Source of the DNA: Paraburkholderia sp. PREW-6R
GTDB taxonomy: Bacteria; Pseudomonadota; Gammaproteobacteria; Burkholderiales; Burkholderiaceae
DNA length: 64,000 nt
Direction of reading: 5' to 3'
NCBI RefSeq assembly: GCF_039621805.1
Contig: NZ_CP155073.1
Location: forward strand, 558,001 to 622,000
The notes beneath the pieces were generated by a model, which was not told the DNA's origin, searched no databases, and worked only from the letters and a program-made list of their open reading frames with translations. Below, piece after piece: positions 52,115-61,381 of this stretch (within the stretch, counting starts at the first letter, position 1; each line of letters begins with the position of its first letter). A program made the translations under genes and the position numbers.

Positions 52115-54523
52115 TCATTGCGCGAGCCGGTCGATTCGCACTGTCTCCGAGAAAAGCCCCGGCAGTTCGCCCAGATCTTCCAGTGTGCCCAACGCGAAGT
52201 TCTCCGACAGCGGATAGCGCGAGAGCGCCGGTGCGCCGCCGGTGAAATAGAAATCGCCGAGCGTGGCATCGGTTCGCCGGTAAAGCACGAGCGCCGCGCC
52301 GCGTTTGTCGTGCACGAGCGCCGGGAACACATCCGACCAGGACAGGCCGTGCAACGTCGCGACTTGCATGGGCGCGCGCTTCGGGTCATCCAGGTCGTGC
52401 AGATCGAGCGCCGCGATGTCGATCGTCGCGCCGTCGCTGCCGGCGTCGAAGTTCGGTGTCGACAGCAGCAGCGTATCGGCGATAGCGCCGGCGTTGTTGC
52501 TTGCCACGCCAACGGCCACTTTCGTGAACGCAGGGACGAAATTCGCCGGCAACAGTTTGCGTTCGCCGGGCGCGAAACGCATGCCCGTGTTATCGATGGG
52601 AGTGAGCGCAACTTTTTCGTCGGCACTCTCCACGGCGACAAGGGACGCGCGCTGTTTCGGCGCCGGTCCCGGCAGCGCCAGAAGATTGGCGTTCTGGCCG
52701 AGCGTCTTCGCTTGCGCCCAAAGCGCCGGCGCGGCGCCGCCTGACTTCGACCCCGCTGCGACCCAGAGATCCAGTCCGCTGTCGGCGCGCTTTTGCGCGA
52801 TCAACACATCGGCGCGCCCCTCGCCCGTGAAGTCAGCCGCGACGTATTGCTGGGTCAGATCCGGCCTGAAAGCGTGACTTGTTTGCAGCCACAGCGTAGG
52901 CGCTTCGAAATGACTGCCGGTGCTGCGCAGCAGCCAGAACGCGGTGCCGCCTTCACGCGCGGTGATGACCATCAGATCGGCCTTGCCGTCGCCGTCGAAA
53001 TCGCCAAGCAGAAAACGCGCGCTGTCGAAACACAGCTTGTCGTTCGCGCAACTCGGCGCGGTCGTGGCGAGCGGATCGAACGGCACGACGCTCGCGTACC
53101 ACAGCGCAGGCCGCGACATCTTTTCCGTGGATGCGGCGAACACGTTGAATCCGGGGCCGTCGTGCTGACGCTGCACGTAGACGGCGGAAGGTTCGCCGCT
53201 GCCGGCAATGTCGCCGAGCATCATGGTGGCCAGCCGCAGATCGTTCGCCTGCACATGCTGCGTGGTAGACCAGCGAAAACGCGTGGTCAGCGCCGTGCAG
53301 CCGCGCATGGTCAGCTTGCCGTCGTTTTCACCAAGACAATGCCGCAAGGGTGTATAGACGAGGCCGAAGTCCCACGGCGTCCATTGCTGCGCGGTGTCCC
53401 ATTGATCGCACGTCTCCGAGGTCAGAAAGCCGTCGCGCTCGCCGATGCATTGAGACGTTGCGACGCTCACGAGCGCGGCATTACGCGTGTTGCCTGGATA
53501 GACCGTCAGCGGATCCCAGCGCCATTGCTGCGCCGCCGAGCCGTTGCATGCTGCGAGCGTCGGCGCGCGGCCCGCGCCGGCCGACGTCAGGCAGCGGCTC
53601 GTCGCCGCATTGAAAAGTTGAACAGGGTGCGACTGAAAATCCGGCACGCGATGATCGCTGCGACCAGCGAACGCATAGCGCCGCGCGATCCAGTTGCCGT
53701 CCCATTGAAACTCGCCGAACACGTGCGAAGACTCGCTGCCGTCGATCGAAAAATAGCTGGCGACGATATCGCGTTTGCGCTGCACTTCTGGAGCGGGCAG
53801 ATTGGCGGGCCAGTTCCCCGTGGGATAAGTCACGTGGTATTCGATCGGCACGCTATGACTCAGGCTCTGCGCGACATGGCGCGTGATGCGCGCGGCGTAG
53901 ATATGATCGGGATGCTCGAGAAACGGCACGGTGTCCGGATTGAGCGTGTAGATCTGCGTGGCCTGCGCGAGAATCACTTTGAGTGTCGCGGACAATGCAT
54001 CGCGATCGTAGCGAACGCGCACGGAACCGTCGGCGTTCATCGGATAGGTGGAAAGCGTGGCGTGCTGTTCCCACAGCAGACCGAGCGGAACGCGGCCGCC
54101 GCGCACCGCGCCGCCGGGCAGGCGCAGTTCGAGCAGACGAACCTGCGGCCGCGCCTTCAGCACCATTTCGTGCACGAGCTTGCCGGCAATCGTGATGCTG
54201 GATTCCTGCCACTCGTTCGGCACGCCTGCCATTCGTGCATAAGCGAGCCGCGAAGCGCGCTCGCGTGTCAGCACATACGCGAAATTCGCCCCGTTGGCGC
54301 CGCCGATCAGATGCACGGTGGTGATACACCAGCCGGCGTCGAGCCGCTCGCTGATCGCGGGGTCGACGAACAGCAGATCGTCGTCCAGATGCGCGACCAC
54401 GGTGACGAGCGTGCCCGCTTCACAGGTGGCGGCGTGCGCCGCGCCTGGCAGCACGGCAAACACGATCAGCGAAACGAAAGCTGTCAATGCATTGCGGACG
54501 AACCCGGCTATCGATGGTCGCAT
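52115..54523 (-). CDS. Secreted PIG-L (LmbE-like) deacetylase with beta-trefoil and FG-GAP repeats
   Basis: An 802-residue multidomain protein. The signal peptide covers about 1-31 (cleaved near AHA-A). The PIG-L domain (about 35-255) has VVAHLDDDLLFVDP, a variant of the AHPDD zinc motif, and EHPDHIYA. A ricin-type QxW lectin domain (about 285-425) has AAQQWRWDPLT and TAQQWTPWDFG. An FG-GAP/VCBS-like propeller (about 430-795) has GDFDGDGKADLMVI and ADFTGEGRADVLIA. It probably de-N-acetylates a surface or exported polysaccharide. It is leftward, followed on the left by the convergent GT4 gene. Confidence 0.85.
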   Translation of the reverse strand: MRPSIAGFVRNALTAFVSLIVFAVLPGAAHAATCEAGTLVTVVAHLDDDLLFVDPAISERLDAGWCITTVHLIGGANGANFAYVLTRERASRLAYARMAGVPNEWQESSITIAGKLVHEMVLKARPQVRLLELRLPGGAVRGGRVPLGLLWEQHATLSTYPMNADGSVRVRYDRDALSATLKVILAQATQIYTLNPDTVPFLEHPDHIYAARITRHVAQSLSHSVPIEYHVTYPTGNWPANLPAPEVQRKRDIVASYFSIDGSESSHVFGEFQWDGNWIARRYAFAGRSDHRVPDFQSHPVQLFNAATSRCLTSAGAGRAPTLAACNGSAAQQWRWDPLTVYPGNTRNAALVSVATSQCIGERDGFLTSETCDQWDTAQQWTPWDFGLVYTPLRHCLGENDGKLTMRGCTALTTRFRWSTTQHVQANDLRLATMMLGDIAGSGEPSAVYVQRQHDGPGFNVFAASTEKMSRPALWYASVVPFDPLATTAPSCANDKLCFDSARFLLGDFDGDGKADLMVITAREGGTAFWLLRSTGSHFEAPTLWLQTSHAFRPDLTQQYVAADFTGEGRADVLIAQKRADSGLDLWVAAGSKSGGAAPALWAQAKTLGQNANLLALPGPAPKQRASLVAVESADEKVALTPIDNTGMRFAPGERKLLPANFVPAFTKVAVGVASNNAGAIADTLLLSTPNFDAGSDGATIDIAALDLHDLDDPKRAPMQVATLHGLSWSDVFPALVHDKRGAALVLYRRTDATLGDFYFTGGAPALSRYPLSENFALGTLEDLGELPGLFSETVRIDRLAQ

Positions 54524-54673
54524 GGTGATCCCAGCTTTTATAGTGGGTTACATCATACTTTAGCGACGTCGTGCGCGACGTTGGCGAGCTCACAATGGAG
54601 CGCGCATCGCGCTGTGGCAGCTGGCGGCCGCGCACGCGACCGCCGGCATCGGGTGACAAAAACAGCGGCCGGA

Positions 54674-55126
54674 TCAGCGGAAGTACGCTTTGGTATTCTC
54701 GTGGACGTCGTCGCGCGCCAGCAGTTCAGCGGGCGTGACCCACGCGTAATCGCTATGCTGGTCGAAGCGGCCAACCGGCGCCGCGCCCGTCAGCGCAATC
54801 GCGTAACCCAGCACGATGTAATGGGTCGATACATCCGGCTCGCCGGCAAAATTGTCGCTGTAATGATGTTCGAACACGCCTTCGAAATGCGCCGCCGAAC
54901 GCTGCGAATTCGCCATGCCCAATTCGGCGTCCACGATCCGCGCAAAGGCGGCGTCGAGCGTTTCGTCTTTATGGATGCGGCCGCCGGGTACGAACCATGT
55001 GCCGCGCGCGGGCCGGTTGCGCCGGTGGCCGATCAGCACGCGCCCTTCGGCGTCGCGGACGATCAGATCGATCGCGATCAGCGGCGTGAGACGCACCACG
55101 TCGAGGAAGTCGATCTCGGTCAGCAT
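54674..55126 (-). CDS. gmm: GDP-mannose mannosyl hydrolase (Nudix)
   Basis: A 150-residue Nudix protein. The box reads GGRIHKDETLDAAFARIVDA followed by ELG. This departs from the usual REUXEEXG in just the way known for GDP-mannose hydrolases, which lack a catalytic Glu. PARGTWFVPGG and ARDDVHENTKAYF are other family pieces. It hydrolyses GDP-mannose to GDP and mannose, and may tune nucleotide-sugar supply for the polysaccharide made from the GDP-mannose produced by the gene at 59745. Confidence 0.92.
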   Translation of the reverse strand: MLTEIDFLDVVRLTPLIAIDLIVRDAEGRVLIGHRRNRPARGTWFVPGGRIHKDETLDAAFARIVDAELGMANSQRSAAHFEGVFEHHYSDNFAGEPDVSTHYIVLGYAIALTGAAPVGRFDQHSDYAWVTPAELLARDDVHENTKAYFR

Positions 55127-55216
55127 GACTTCTCCTGCGGGCGAGGCCCGTCGAGTGAAAGGGTGGGACGATGGGACTTCGGGACGATCAAGGCGATTGG
55201 GACGGCCGCCCGCGGG

Positions 55217-55366
55217 CTACTCGCACAGGCGGTCGTCGGCGGAACGGCAGAGACGGTCCGAGACATCCGCCAGTAATAGCGTGAATAGCGTTGCGCCGAT
55301 CGAGGCAAACAGGAATGCGCCGATCATGGCGGCCAGCACCATCCTCGTCCATTCTGGGACGTTCAT
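55217..55366 (-). CDS. 49-residue single-pass membrane protein
   Basis: A small frame starting MNVPEWTRMVLAAMIGAFLF and ending SADDRLCE. One hydrophobic helix covers about residues 9-32, followed by a charged tail containing two Cys (LCRSADDRLCE). GGAG lies seven bases before the ATG, a good ribosome site. It lies between gmm and the glycoside hydrolase gene on the same strand. I do not know the family. Length and placement suit a small membrane accessory of the polysaccharide region, which is speculation. Confidence 0.7.
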   Translation of the reverse strand: MNVPEWTRMVLAAMIGAFLFASIGATLFTLLLADVSDRLCRSADDRLCE

Positions 55367-55489
55367 GATTGGCTCCAGCATGAGTGATGGGAAAGCATGC
55401 TAGCGCGCGTCCGCCACGGAGAATGTGCGCCACCCATCACCCATCACCGGTCACGTTTCTTCTCGCCCACGTACCGTCACGTCGCGCGG

Positions 55490-57832
55490 CTACCGTGCGA
55501 CATAACCTTCCGGTGTGGTCACAGCATCTTTGAATACGTCCGCGTTGCCGGAGATCACGTAAATCGGAGCAGGCGAGAGTTTCAGACTCGCCACGCCGTC
55601 GCGATAAGGCAGGGTGGCCGGGTTGCCCATCATGTCGAGCACCGTCACCTCGCCGGACTTGCCGGGTGCGTCCACGCGCAGACGATAATCCGCTCTCAGA
55701 CTCGCGTCGAAGCCCGTTCGCGCGCTCCAGCGGTCGTTGTCATGTGTCCAGAGCGCGGTCACGATCCTGCCGCCGCCGAGGCGGCGAAACGCGTAGCCGT
55801 ACACGTTCTTCGGCAGACCTTTCAGCGGCCCGAGCGTATCCGTTCCGTCGATGATCCGCGTCATCGCGGCTATCGCCAGTGCCGCGGGCTTCGGACTGAT
55901 GTGCGTCGCGCCGTAAGCGCCGGTTGGGTGATCGAGCTCGAAGAAGATGCCGTAGCCCGGCGCGGCGTCGGGCATATCGGCGAGGTAGAAAATGTAGGTC
56001 ATGTCCGCGCCTTCGCCGAGCAGGATCAGATGCGTGCGCGCGACCACCGCCGCCTGCGCGTACAACACGTTTGCGCCCGGATAGTCCTTGCGATAAGCCT
56101 CGCCAATGTCGTAGCTGATGCCGGTTTCCGTCACGAATAGCGGTGCGCCGGGCTTCAGGTACAGGCGCATTTCGTGGCGCAGCGCGCGCATCGCGGCCGG
56201 CAGCGCGCCGGGCACCGTGCCTTCGTTAGCCGTGTCCGCCACGCGTTCCGGCGGATGCGAAGGCGTCGTGCCGATATCGTAATAGCCGTGCACGGTCATG
56301 CCGTCCATGTAGTGACCGATACCAAGCGGACCCAGGCGGCGCATGAATTTCACGTTGCCTTGCACCGAAGAATACGTGAGCCCCATCACGACCGCATGCG
56401 GATCGGTCTGGTGGATGCCTTCCCACACCGCCTTGTACATGGCGATGAAATTCGCGTCGGTGTCACGCCACGGCAGGCCGCCATCGGCGTCGGGTTCCCA
56501 TGTCACCTGATAGTAGTTGTCGCGCTGTTTCGGGAAATAGGTCGTACGCACACGATTCGACTCCGTACCGACCTTCGCCATGTAGTCCCGCATCTGCGCG
56601 AGCGAGGTCGGCGCGTAGCTATGCGTCTCCTTGCCCGTCGGACTGGCCCATTGCGGAATGCCGTCGAGCTGGATCAGGCGCATGATGTCGCCGCGCCGGA
56701 AATACGGCGCGAGCTGTTTCGTGGCCGGGTCGAACGTGCCGGGTTTGTTGGGCTCCTCCACGTACCAGTTGCGGTTGTCGTTGACCCACGACAGGCCGAG
56801 CGCGGTATAGACCGGGCGATAGCCGTCGCCGTCGCAGCAATGCTGGCCTGGCGCGATGTAAGCGGTGCCCTGGCCGCCGAAGCGATGCAGATCTTCATAG
56901 GGAAAGTGCACGGCCGGCAACGCGGCAAGGGTCTGCGGCAGCACGCCGAAGGTGGCGATGCCCATGGGCCGTGTTCCCCGGGCGCCGAGCTGGCCATGCG
57001 CGCGTTCGAGCGACGCCGACACCGCAAAGTAACCCGCAACGGACGATGCGCAACTGAGCGTGGAAAGCGTTGCCCCGGCCGGCACAGCGAAGCGGCCGCT
57101 CGCGCGCACGGCGTTCCAGCTATCGCGTATCTGCCACGCGAGCGTATCGCCTTGCGCGGGTCGCGTGATAAAGGTCAGCGCAAACGGCAGGGACGCGGCG
57201 AACAGACGTGTGCCGTCGCTCGGCGTGTCGGCCTCGATCAGATCGCCGCTCGCGGCTGCCCTGACTTGCGACGACGGCGCGGCGCAGCGCAGCCCTTCGC
57301 CCGGCGGCGCTTTCAGGTTGGCCGAGGGGTTCGCCGACGGGTTAGCCGACGGGTTAGCCGACGCGGCAGCTCCGTCGGCGGGCGCGAGGTCCGGCGCTCC
57401 GGGCGTCGATGATGCCGACGGTGCGGCGGACTTGCCGCTCGCGCCTGCGGCCGCCACCGGTGCGAACGCGCAGCGCTTCTCGACGCCGGGGGCGGGGTCG
57501 CCAAACACAGCGTTATTGCAATCCGCGGTGTTCGAAAACGTCTTGATGACATGCTGTGCCGGTGTGCCGTACAGCACGTCGCGCGCGCCGTCGAACCTGC
57601 AGGTGCCGTATTCGGCGGCGCAGGGCGTCCATGTCCGGCCTTCGGCCTTGAATGACGCAGTGCTCGCGACGCCATCCGCGCTCGCAGAAGGCTGCGCCGC
57701 GTCTGTGGTTGTAGCGCCGGTGACTAGCGCGAGGGCGACGATGAACGCTACTGGCGCGCGCCAGTGTGCAGCGCCCGTCGCGAGAGTGGCAGCACGCTTT
57801 TGTAGCGCACGACTTGCCCGTGTATTCGACAT
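55490..57832 (-). CDS. Secreted clan GH-A-like glycoside hydrolase
   Basis: A 780-residue exported protein. A signal-type hydrophobic helix (about 25-45) is followed by a Cys-containing module (about 62-125: RTWTPCAAEYGTCRFDGARD, then NTADCNNAVFGDP), which I recall as a recurrent carbohydrate-binding-like domain. A low-complexity SANPSANPSANPSAN linker comes next. The hydrolase (about 240-700) has the probable acid/base Glu in QVTWEPDADG (Glu446) and nucleophile Glu in FVTETGISYDIG (Glu569), the usual GH-A pair. Substrate unknown; it may trim or release the local polysaccharide. Start at MSNTRASRALQ (57832) preceded by GGGGA. Confidence 0.8.
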   Translation of the reverse strand: MSNTRASRALQKRAATLATGAAHWRAPVAFIVALALVTGATTTDAAQPSASADGVASTASFKAEGRTWTPCAAEYGTCRFDGARDVLYGTPAQHVIKTFSNTADCNNAVFGDPAPGVEKRCAFAPVAAAGASGKSAAPSASSTPGAPDLAPADGAAASANPSANPSANPSANLKAPPGEGLRCAAPSSQVRAAASGDLIEADTPSDGTRLFAASLPFALTFITRPAQGDTLAWQIRDSWNAVRASGRFAVPAGATLSTLSCASSVAGYFAVSASLERAHGQLGARGTRPMGIATFGVLPQTLAALPAVHFPYEDLHRFGGQGTAYIAPGQHCCDGDGYRPVYTALGLSWVNDNRNWYVEEPNKPGTFDPATKQLAPYFRRGDIMRLIQLDGIPQWASPTGKETHSYAPTSLAQMRDYMAKVGTESNRVRTTYFPKQRDNYYQVTWEPDADGGLPWRDTDANFIAMYKAVWEGIHQTDPHAVVMGLTYSSVQGNVKFMRRLGPLGIGHYMDGMTVHGYYDIGTTPSHPPERVADTANEGTVPGALPAAMRALRHEMRLYLKPGAPLFVTETGISYDIGEAYRKDYPGANVLYAQAAVVARTHLILLGEGADMTYIFYLADMPDAAPGYGIFFELDHPTGAYGATHISPKPAALAIAAMTRIIDGTDTLGPLKGLPKNVYGYAFRRLGGGRIVTALWTHDNDRWSARTGFDASLRADYRLRVDAPGKSGEVTVLDMMGNPATLPYRDGVASLKLSPAPIYVISGNADVFKDAVTTPEGYVAR
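57327..57362. repeat. 12-base tandem repeat encoding SANP linker
   Basis: Three units of GGGTTMGCCGAC (M=A/C) run end to end. On the coding strand they give repeated Ser-Ala-Asn-Pro residues in the linker of the glycoside hydrolase. Length is likely to vary between strains. Confidence 0.85.
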
Positions 57833-58635
57833 GTTGTCCCCGTGCCGTTCGCGGTTTGAATGCCGGCGACGCTGCGTCGCCGGAAGACTGATTAGCCAGG
57901 CCAGAGCCGCCTGGGGTACGCCATATTGGAAAGTGTTGCGGCCAGAACATAGGCCACATCCGCTCCCGACTGACGGAAATGGAAGTCGCGCCAAGCATCA
58001 GATTCCGCCACTGCTCGCCCTGTCGCCCAGCATGATCGAGCAGCCCGATATATATGTTTCACGTCTGAAACACGAATTGTCGAAGTATATATTCCATTCT
58101 TCCAATTAACTGCCGGTTAAATAGTTTGTTCGCCGACATAGCCGCTTGAATCGCACAGAAGCCCGGATTATTCGCGCTGTAATCCGGAACGGGTGTTCGG
58201 AACCGCGAGACCGCCTGATGGTGTGATGGACAGCGCGGTAAGCGAGAAGATTCAACGCTTTGTGGGCAAACAGACAAAAAACCGGGTGGTTAAAATCAAT
58301 AATACTCAACAGTATGAATTGCACCTGAAGCGTTTTGGAGCAGTAGAGGTATGTGCGGTGCCGAACGAAATAAGCTTTTTGCTTGAATTAAGATTCGCTC
58401 CATGCTGATTCAATGATCTGTGGAATGAGCGATTAAGTCTCCAGGAAACGCGTCGGGTGCCGACACTTTCCGACAGTCACTGCCCGAACAGCACCACAAA
58501 ACGCCAACATGTCCGCCATTTCAGACATGGCGGCCAGACACTTGAACGTCGGACCGATTTTGCAGTGCAGGAAGGTGTTCTTGCGCAGGCCGATCAAGTG
58601 AACAAGTAGATCCGTTTCTTGGTGAGAGGATGACC
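57833..58635. other. 803-base AT-richer divergent control region of the polysaccharide locus
   Basis: No supportable gene; a 71-codon frame at 58193 overlaps an opposing one and has no ribosome site or recognisable sequence. The stretch 58070-58330 is clearly richer in A and T than its surroundings. It separates the leftward hydrolase group from the rightward regulator and bceA-like genes, and probably holds several promoters and binding sites. Confidence 0.6.
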
Positions 58636-59646
58636 ATGACCTGCGCGAGTCTCGAGTCCGCAATGCTGCGCTGGGTGCACGCTCCGAACAAGGGGATGCG
58701 TCGCATCGCGATACTGATGTTCAACGACTGCTCGTTGCAGGGCGCGGGCGTCGTCGCCGAAGTATTTCAGACTGCGAACGAACTGGCGTCTTCCGGTTCG
58801 GGCGGCTGGCTGTACGACGTATCTTTCCTGTCGGCCGACGGCGGCATGGTGACCTCGTCGTCAGCGCTGCGCGTGTGGACCGACGGGCTCGATGCACGTC
58901 ACTACAGCGGTTTTGACGCGCTCTACGTAGCGGGCGGCAAGGGCGCCTTCGCGGCGGCCAACGACGAGCGGCTGATCGCATGGCTGCGCCGCGTGCGCCG
59001 CCATACCGGCACGATTCGCCCGATCGGCGAAGGGCGCGCGGTGCTCGACGCTGCGTTCGCCACCGATGGCAGCGAGACCAGCGACGTGCGGCCGCTCACC
59101 CTGACCACGGGCCGTTCGCCGGAAGCCGGCGCTGCCGATTCCGGCGACCGCCTGGAGTCGATGCGAAGCGCCCTGGCCATGATCAAGCGCGACCTCGGCA
59201 GCGCCACGGCGCGCACCGTTGGCGAGCGCCTCGTTGCCGACTCCTGCACGAACATTGCGCCGCTGCTCGGCGAAGACGGCGGCATGAGCCCCGGCGACAA
59301 GGTGCGCGCCGCAGCTCGCTGGCTGCAGGAAAACTGCCAGCAGTCTATTTCGATTGCCGATGCCGCCCAGTTCGCGGCGATGAGCGAGCGCAATTTCCTG
59401 CGCCGTTTCAAGATGGAAATGGGCATCACCCCGTCTAGCTTCCTGCTGCACGAGCGCCTGGCGGTGACGTGCAGCCTGCTCACCGAGTCCGAGTTGCCGG
59501 TCGACAAGATCGCGCGCCGGACCGGCATGGGCAACGGCGATCGGCTCGCGAAAGTGTTTCGCAAACGCATGCGGATTTCCCCCACCGAATTCAGGATTCA
59601 AAGTCGCCGCCTGGTCGGCGAACAACGGGTTTCGAGCAACGAATAG
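58636..59646 (+). CDS. GlxA-type AraC-family regulator
   Basis: A 336-residue regulator. An N-terminal DJ-1/PfpI-like domain (about 20-175: IAILMFNDCSLQGAGVVAEV, YSGFDALYVAGGKGAF) is degraded in its active-site strand. The C-terminal AraC DNA-binding domain (about 235-325) includes ISIADAAQFAAMSERNFLRR and GITPSSFLLHERLAVTCSLL. I start at the second ATG (58636), which has GAGAGG at a six-base distance; the first ATG at 58630 touches it. Directly upstream of the bceA-like gene, it probably regulates polysaccharide synthesis. Confidence 0.85.
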   Translation: MTCASLESAMLRWVHAPNKGMRRIAILMFNDCSLQGAGVVAEVFQTANELASSGSGGWLYDVSFLSADGGMVTSSSALRVWTDGLDARHYSGFDALYVAGGKGAFAAANDERLIAWLRRVRRHTGTIRPIGEGRAVLDAAFATDGSETSDVRPLTLTTGRSPEAGAADSGDRLESMRSALAMIKRDLGSATARTVGERLVADSCTNIAPLLGEDGGMSPGDKVRAAARWLQENCQQSISIADAAQFAAMSERNFLRRFKMEMGITPSSFLLHERLAVTCSLLTESELPVDKIARRTGMGNGDRLAKVFRKRMRISPTEFRIQSRRLVGEQRVSSNE

Positions 59647-59744
59647 CGCGTAGCAGGGACGAGGCCAGCCGGCCGGAGAATGCAGTGCCGGCGAGCGTCG
59701 ATGCGGCCGATCGTCAGGCTCAGGGAATGATAAGGAATACGAAT

Positions 59745-61331
59745 ATGTTAACCCAGGAAACAGTGAGCGCCGCTTCGGCCGATCCGAAGGGCACGGGTAC
59801 CGCGCCGGTGGACGCGCGTTGCACGCGTATCGTGCCGGTCATTCTCGCGGGCGGCTCGGGCACGCGGCTTTGGCCGGTGTCGCGCGAAAACTTCCCGAAA
59901 CAGCTGATCGACGTAGTCGGTTCCGACTCGCTGCTGCAGGCAACCGCGCGGCGCATGAAGGACTTTCCGTCGGGCTGGAACGTGGACGCGTCGCCGATCA
60001 TCGTATGCGGTGAAGAACACCGCTTCGTCATTGCCGAACAACTTCAGGAAAACGGCGTGGATGCCCGCCTCGTCGTCGAGCCGGCCCGACGTGACACGGC
60101 GCCTGCGTTGACGCTGGCTGCGTCGCTTGCCCGCGCGAACGGCGAGGACGCGATCCTCATCGTGATGCCAGCCGACCATGCGATAGCGGACAACCCGGCG
60201 CTTCAGCTTGCGCTGCAAAGCGCGGCACGTTACGCGCAAGGCGGTTCGATCGCGACGCTGGGCGTGCCGCCCACGCGCCCCGACACCGGATTTGGCTATA
60301 TCCGCATCGGCACGCCGCTGTCGGCGGGCGCATATGCGATCGACGCTTTCGTCGAAAAGCCCGCCGAAGAGATCGCGGCGCAGTACGTGGAAGCAGGCAC
60401 GTACTGGTGGAACAGCGGCATTTTCATCGTGCGGGCGAGCGTATGGCTCGACACGCTGAAGCGCTTGCAGCCCGCCATGTATGCGGCGTGCGAGCGTGCT
60501 TTCACGGGCGGCCGGCATGACGGCGCCTATTTCCGTCCGCTGGTCGAAGCATTCCTTGAATCGCCGTCGGATTCGATCGACTATGCGATCATGGAGCGCC
60601 TGACTGAAACGCGGGACGCCGTGGAAACCGGGCACGCAGACGCAACAGTGGCAACGCAGGAGCCGGCATCGCCGGTGCAGGCTTATCCCGCCGGCGTGGT
60701 CGTGGCGCTGGAGGCCGGCTGGTCCGATCTCGGTTCGTGGGACGCCGTATGGGCCGCGATGGAGAAGGACGTGAACGGCAACGCGGGACGTGGCCGCGTA
60801 ACGTTCGAAGGCGCGGTGTCGAGCTATGCGCATTCAGAAGGACGGCTGGTCGCGTGCGTGGGTACGACGAACGTGGTGGTGGTCGAAACCGCCGACGCCG
60901 TGCTCGTGGTGGACCGCTCGCATGTGCAGGACGTGAAGGGGCTGGTGTCGCGCATCAAGGCGCAACGTGCGCCTGAAGCCGACGCGCATCGCAAGGTACG
61001 CCGTCCCTGGGGCTTTTACGACTCCATCGACCACGGCGAACGCTTTCAGGTGAAGCGCATCGTCGTGACGCCCGGCGCGCAGCTGTCGCTACAATTGCAC
61101 CACCATCGCGCCGAACATTGGATAGTCGTGCGCGGCACGGCGCTCGTCACGCGTGGCGACGAGCAGTTCCTGCTGAGTGAAAACGAATCGACCTACATTC
61201 CGCTAGGCACCCGTCACCGACTCGAAAACCCGGGGAAGGTGCCGCTCGAGATCATCGAAATCCAGTCCGGCGCCTATCTGGGCGAGGACGATATCGTGAG
61301 ATTCGACGACAACTACGGCCGCTGCTCGTAA
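59745..61331 (+). CDS. bceA: Mannose-1-phosphate guanylyltransferase / mannose-6-phosphate isomerase (BceA-like)
   Basis: A 528-residue type II bifunctional PMI/GMP enzyme. The N-terminal nucleotidyltransferase (about 35-350) has VILAGGSGTRLWPVSRE, then PKQL, and FVEKPAEEIA. The C-terminal cupin isomerase (about 385-520) has VRRPWGFYDSIDHGERFQVK and LSLQLHHHRAEHWIVVRG. It makes GDP-mannose for exopolysaccharide. Among several early Mets I choose MLTQETVSAAS (59745), eight bases after AAGGA. It resembles BceA of the cepacian cluster. Confidence 0.93.
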   Translation: MLTQETVSAASADPKGTGTAPVDARCTRIVPVILAGGSGTRLWPVSRENFPKQLIDVVGSDSLLQATARRMKDFPSGWNVDASPIIVCGEEHRFVIAEQLQENGVDARLVVEPARRDTAPALTLAASLARANGEDAILIVMPADHAIADNPALQLALQSAARYAQGGSIATLGVPPTRPDTGFGYIRIGTPLSAGAYAIDAFVEKPAEEIAAQYVEAGTYWWNSGIFIVRASVWLDTLKRLQPAMYAACERAFTGGRHDGAYFRPLVEAFLESPSDSIDYAIMERLTETRDAVETGHADATVATQEPASPVQAYPAGVVVALEAGWSDLGSWDAVWAAMEKDVNGNAGRGRVTFEGAVSSYAHSEGRLVACVGTTNVVVVETADAVLVVDRSHVQDVKGLVSRIKAQRAPEADAHRKVRRPWGFYDSIDHGERFQVKRIVVTPGAQLSLQLHHHRAEHWIVVRGTALVTRGDEQFLLSENESTYIPLGTRHRLENPGKVPLEIIEIQSGAYLGEDDIVRFDDNYGRCS

Positions 61332-61381
61332 GCAGCTCGCCAGATTCATTACCACAAGAACGGCAAAACGAGGTAATCAGA

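Noticed and set aside
52793..55276. 827-codon open frame on the plus strand
   Set aside because: Arg/His/Ala-rich nonsense opposite the deacetylase and gmm genes, both of which have clear domains on the minus strand.
58193..58408. 71-codon frame in the polysaccharide control region
   Set aside because: No ribosome site, overlapped by an opposing frame, unusual codon use compared with neighbours.
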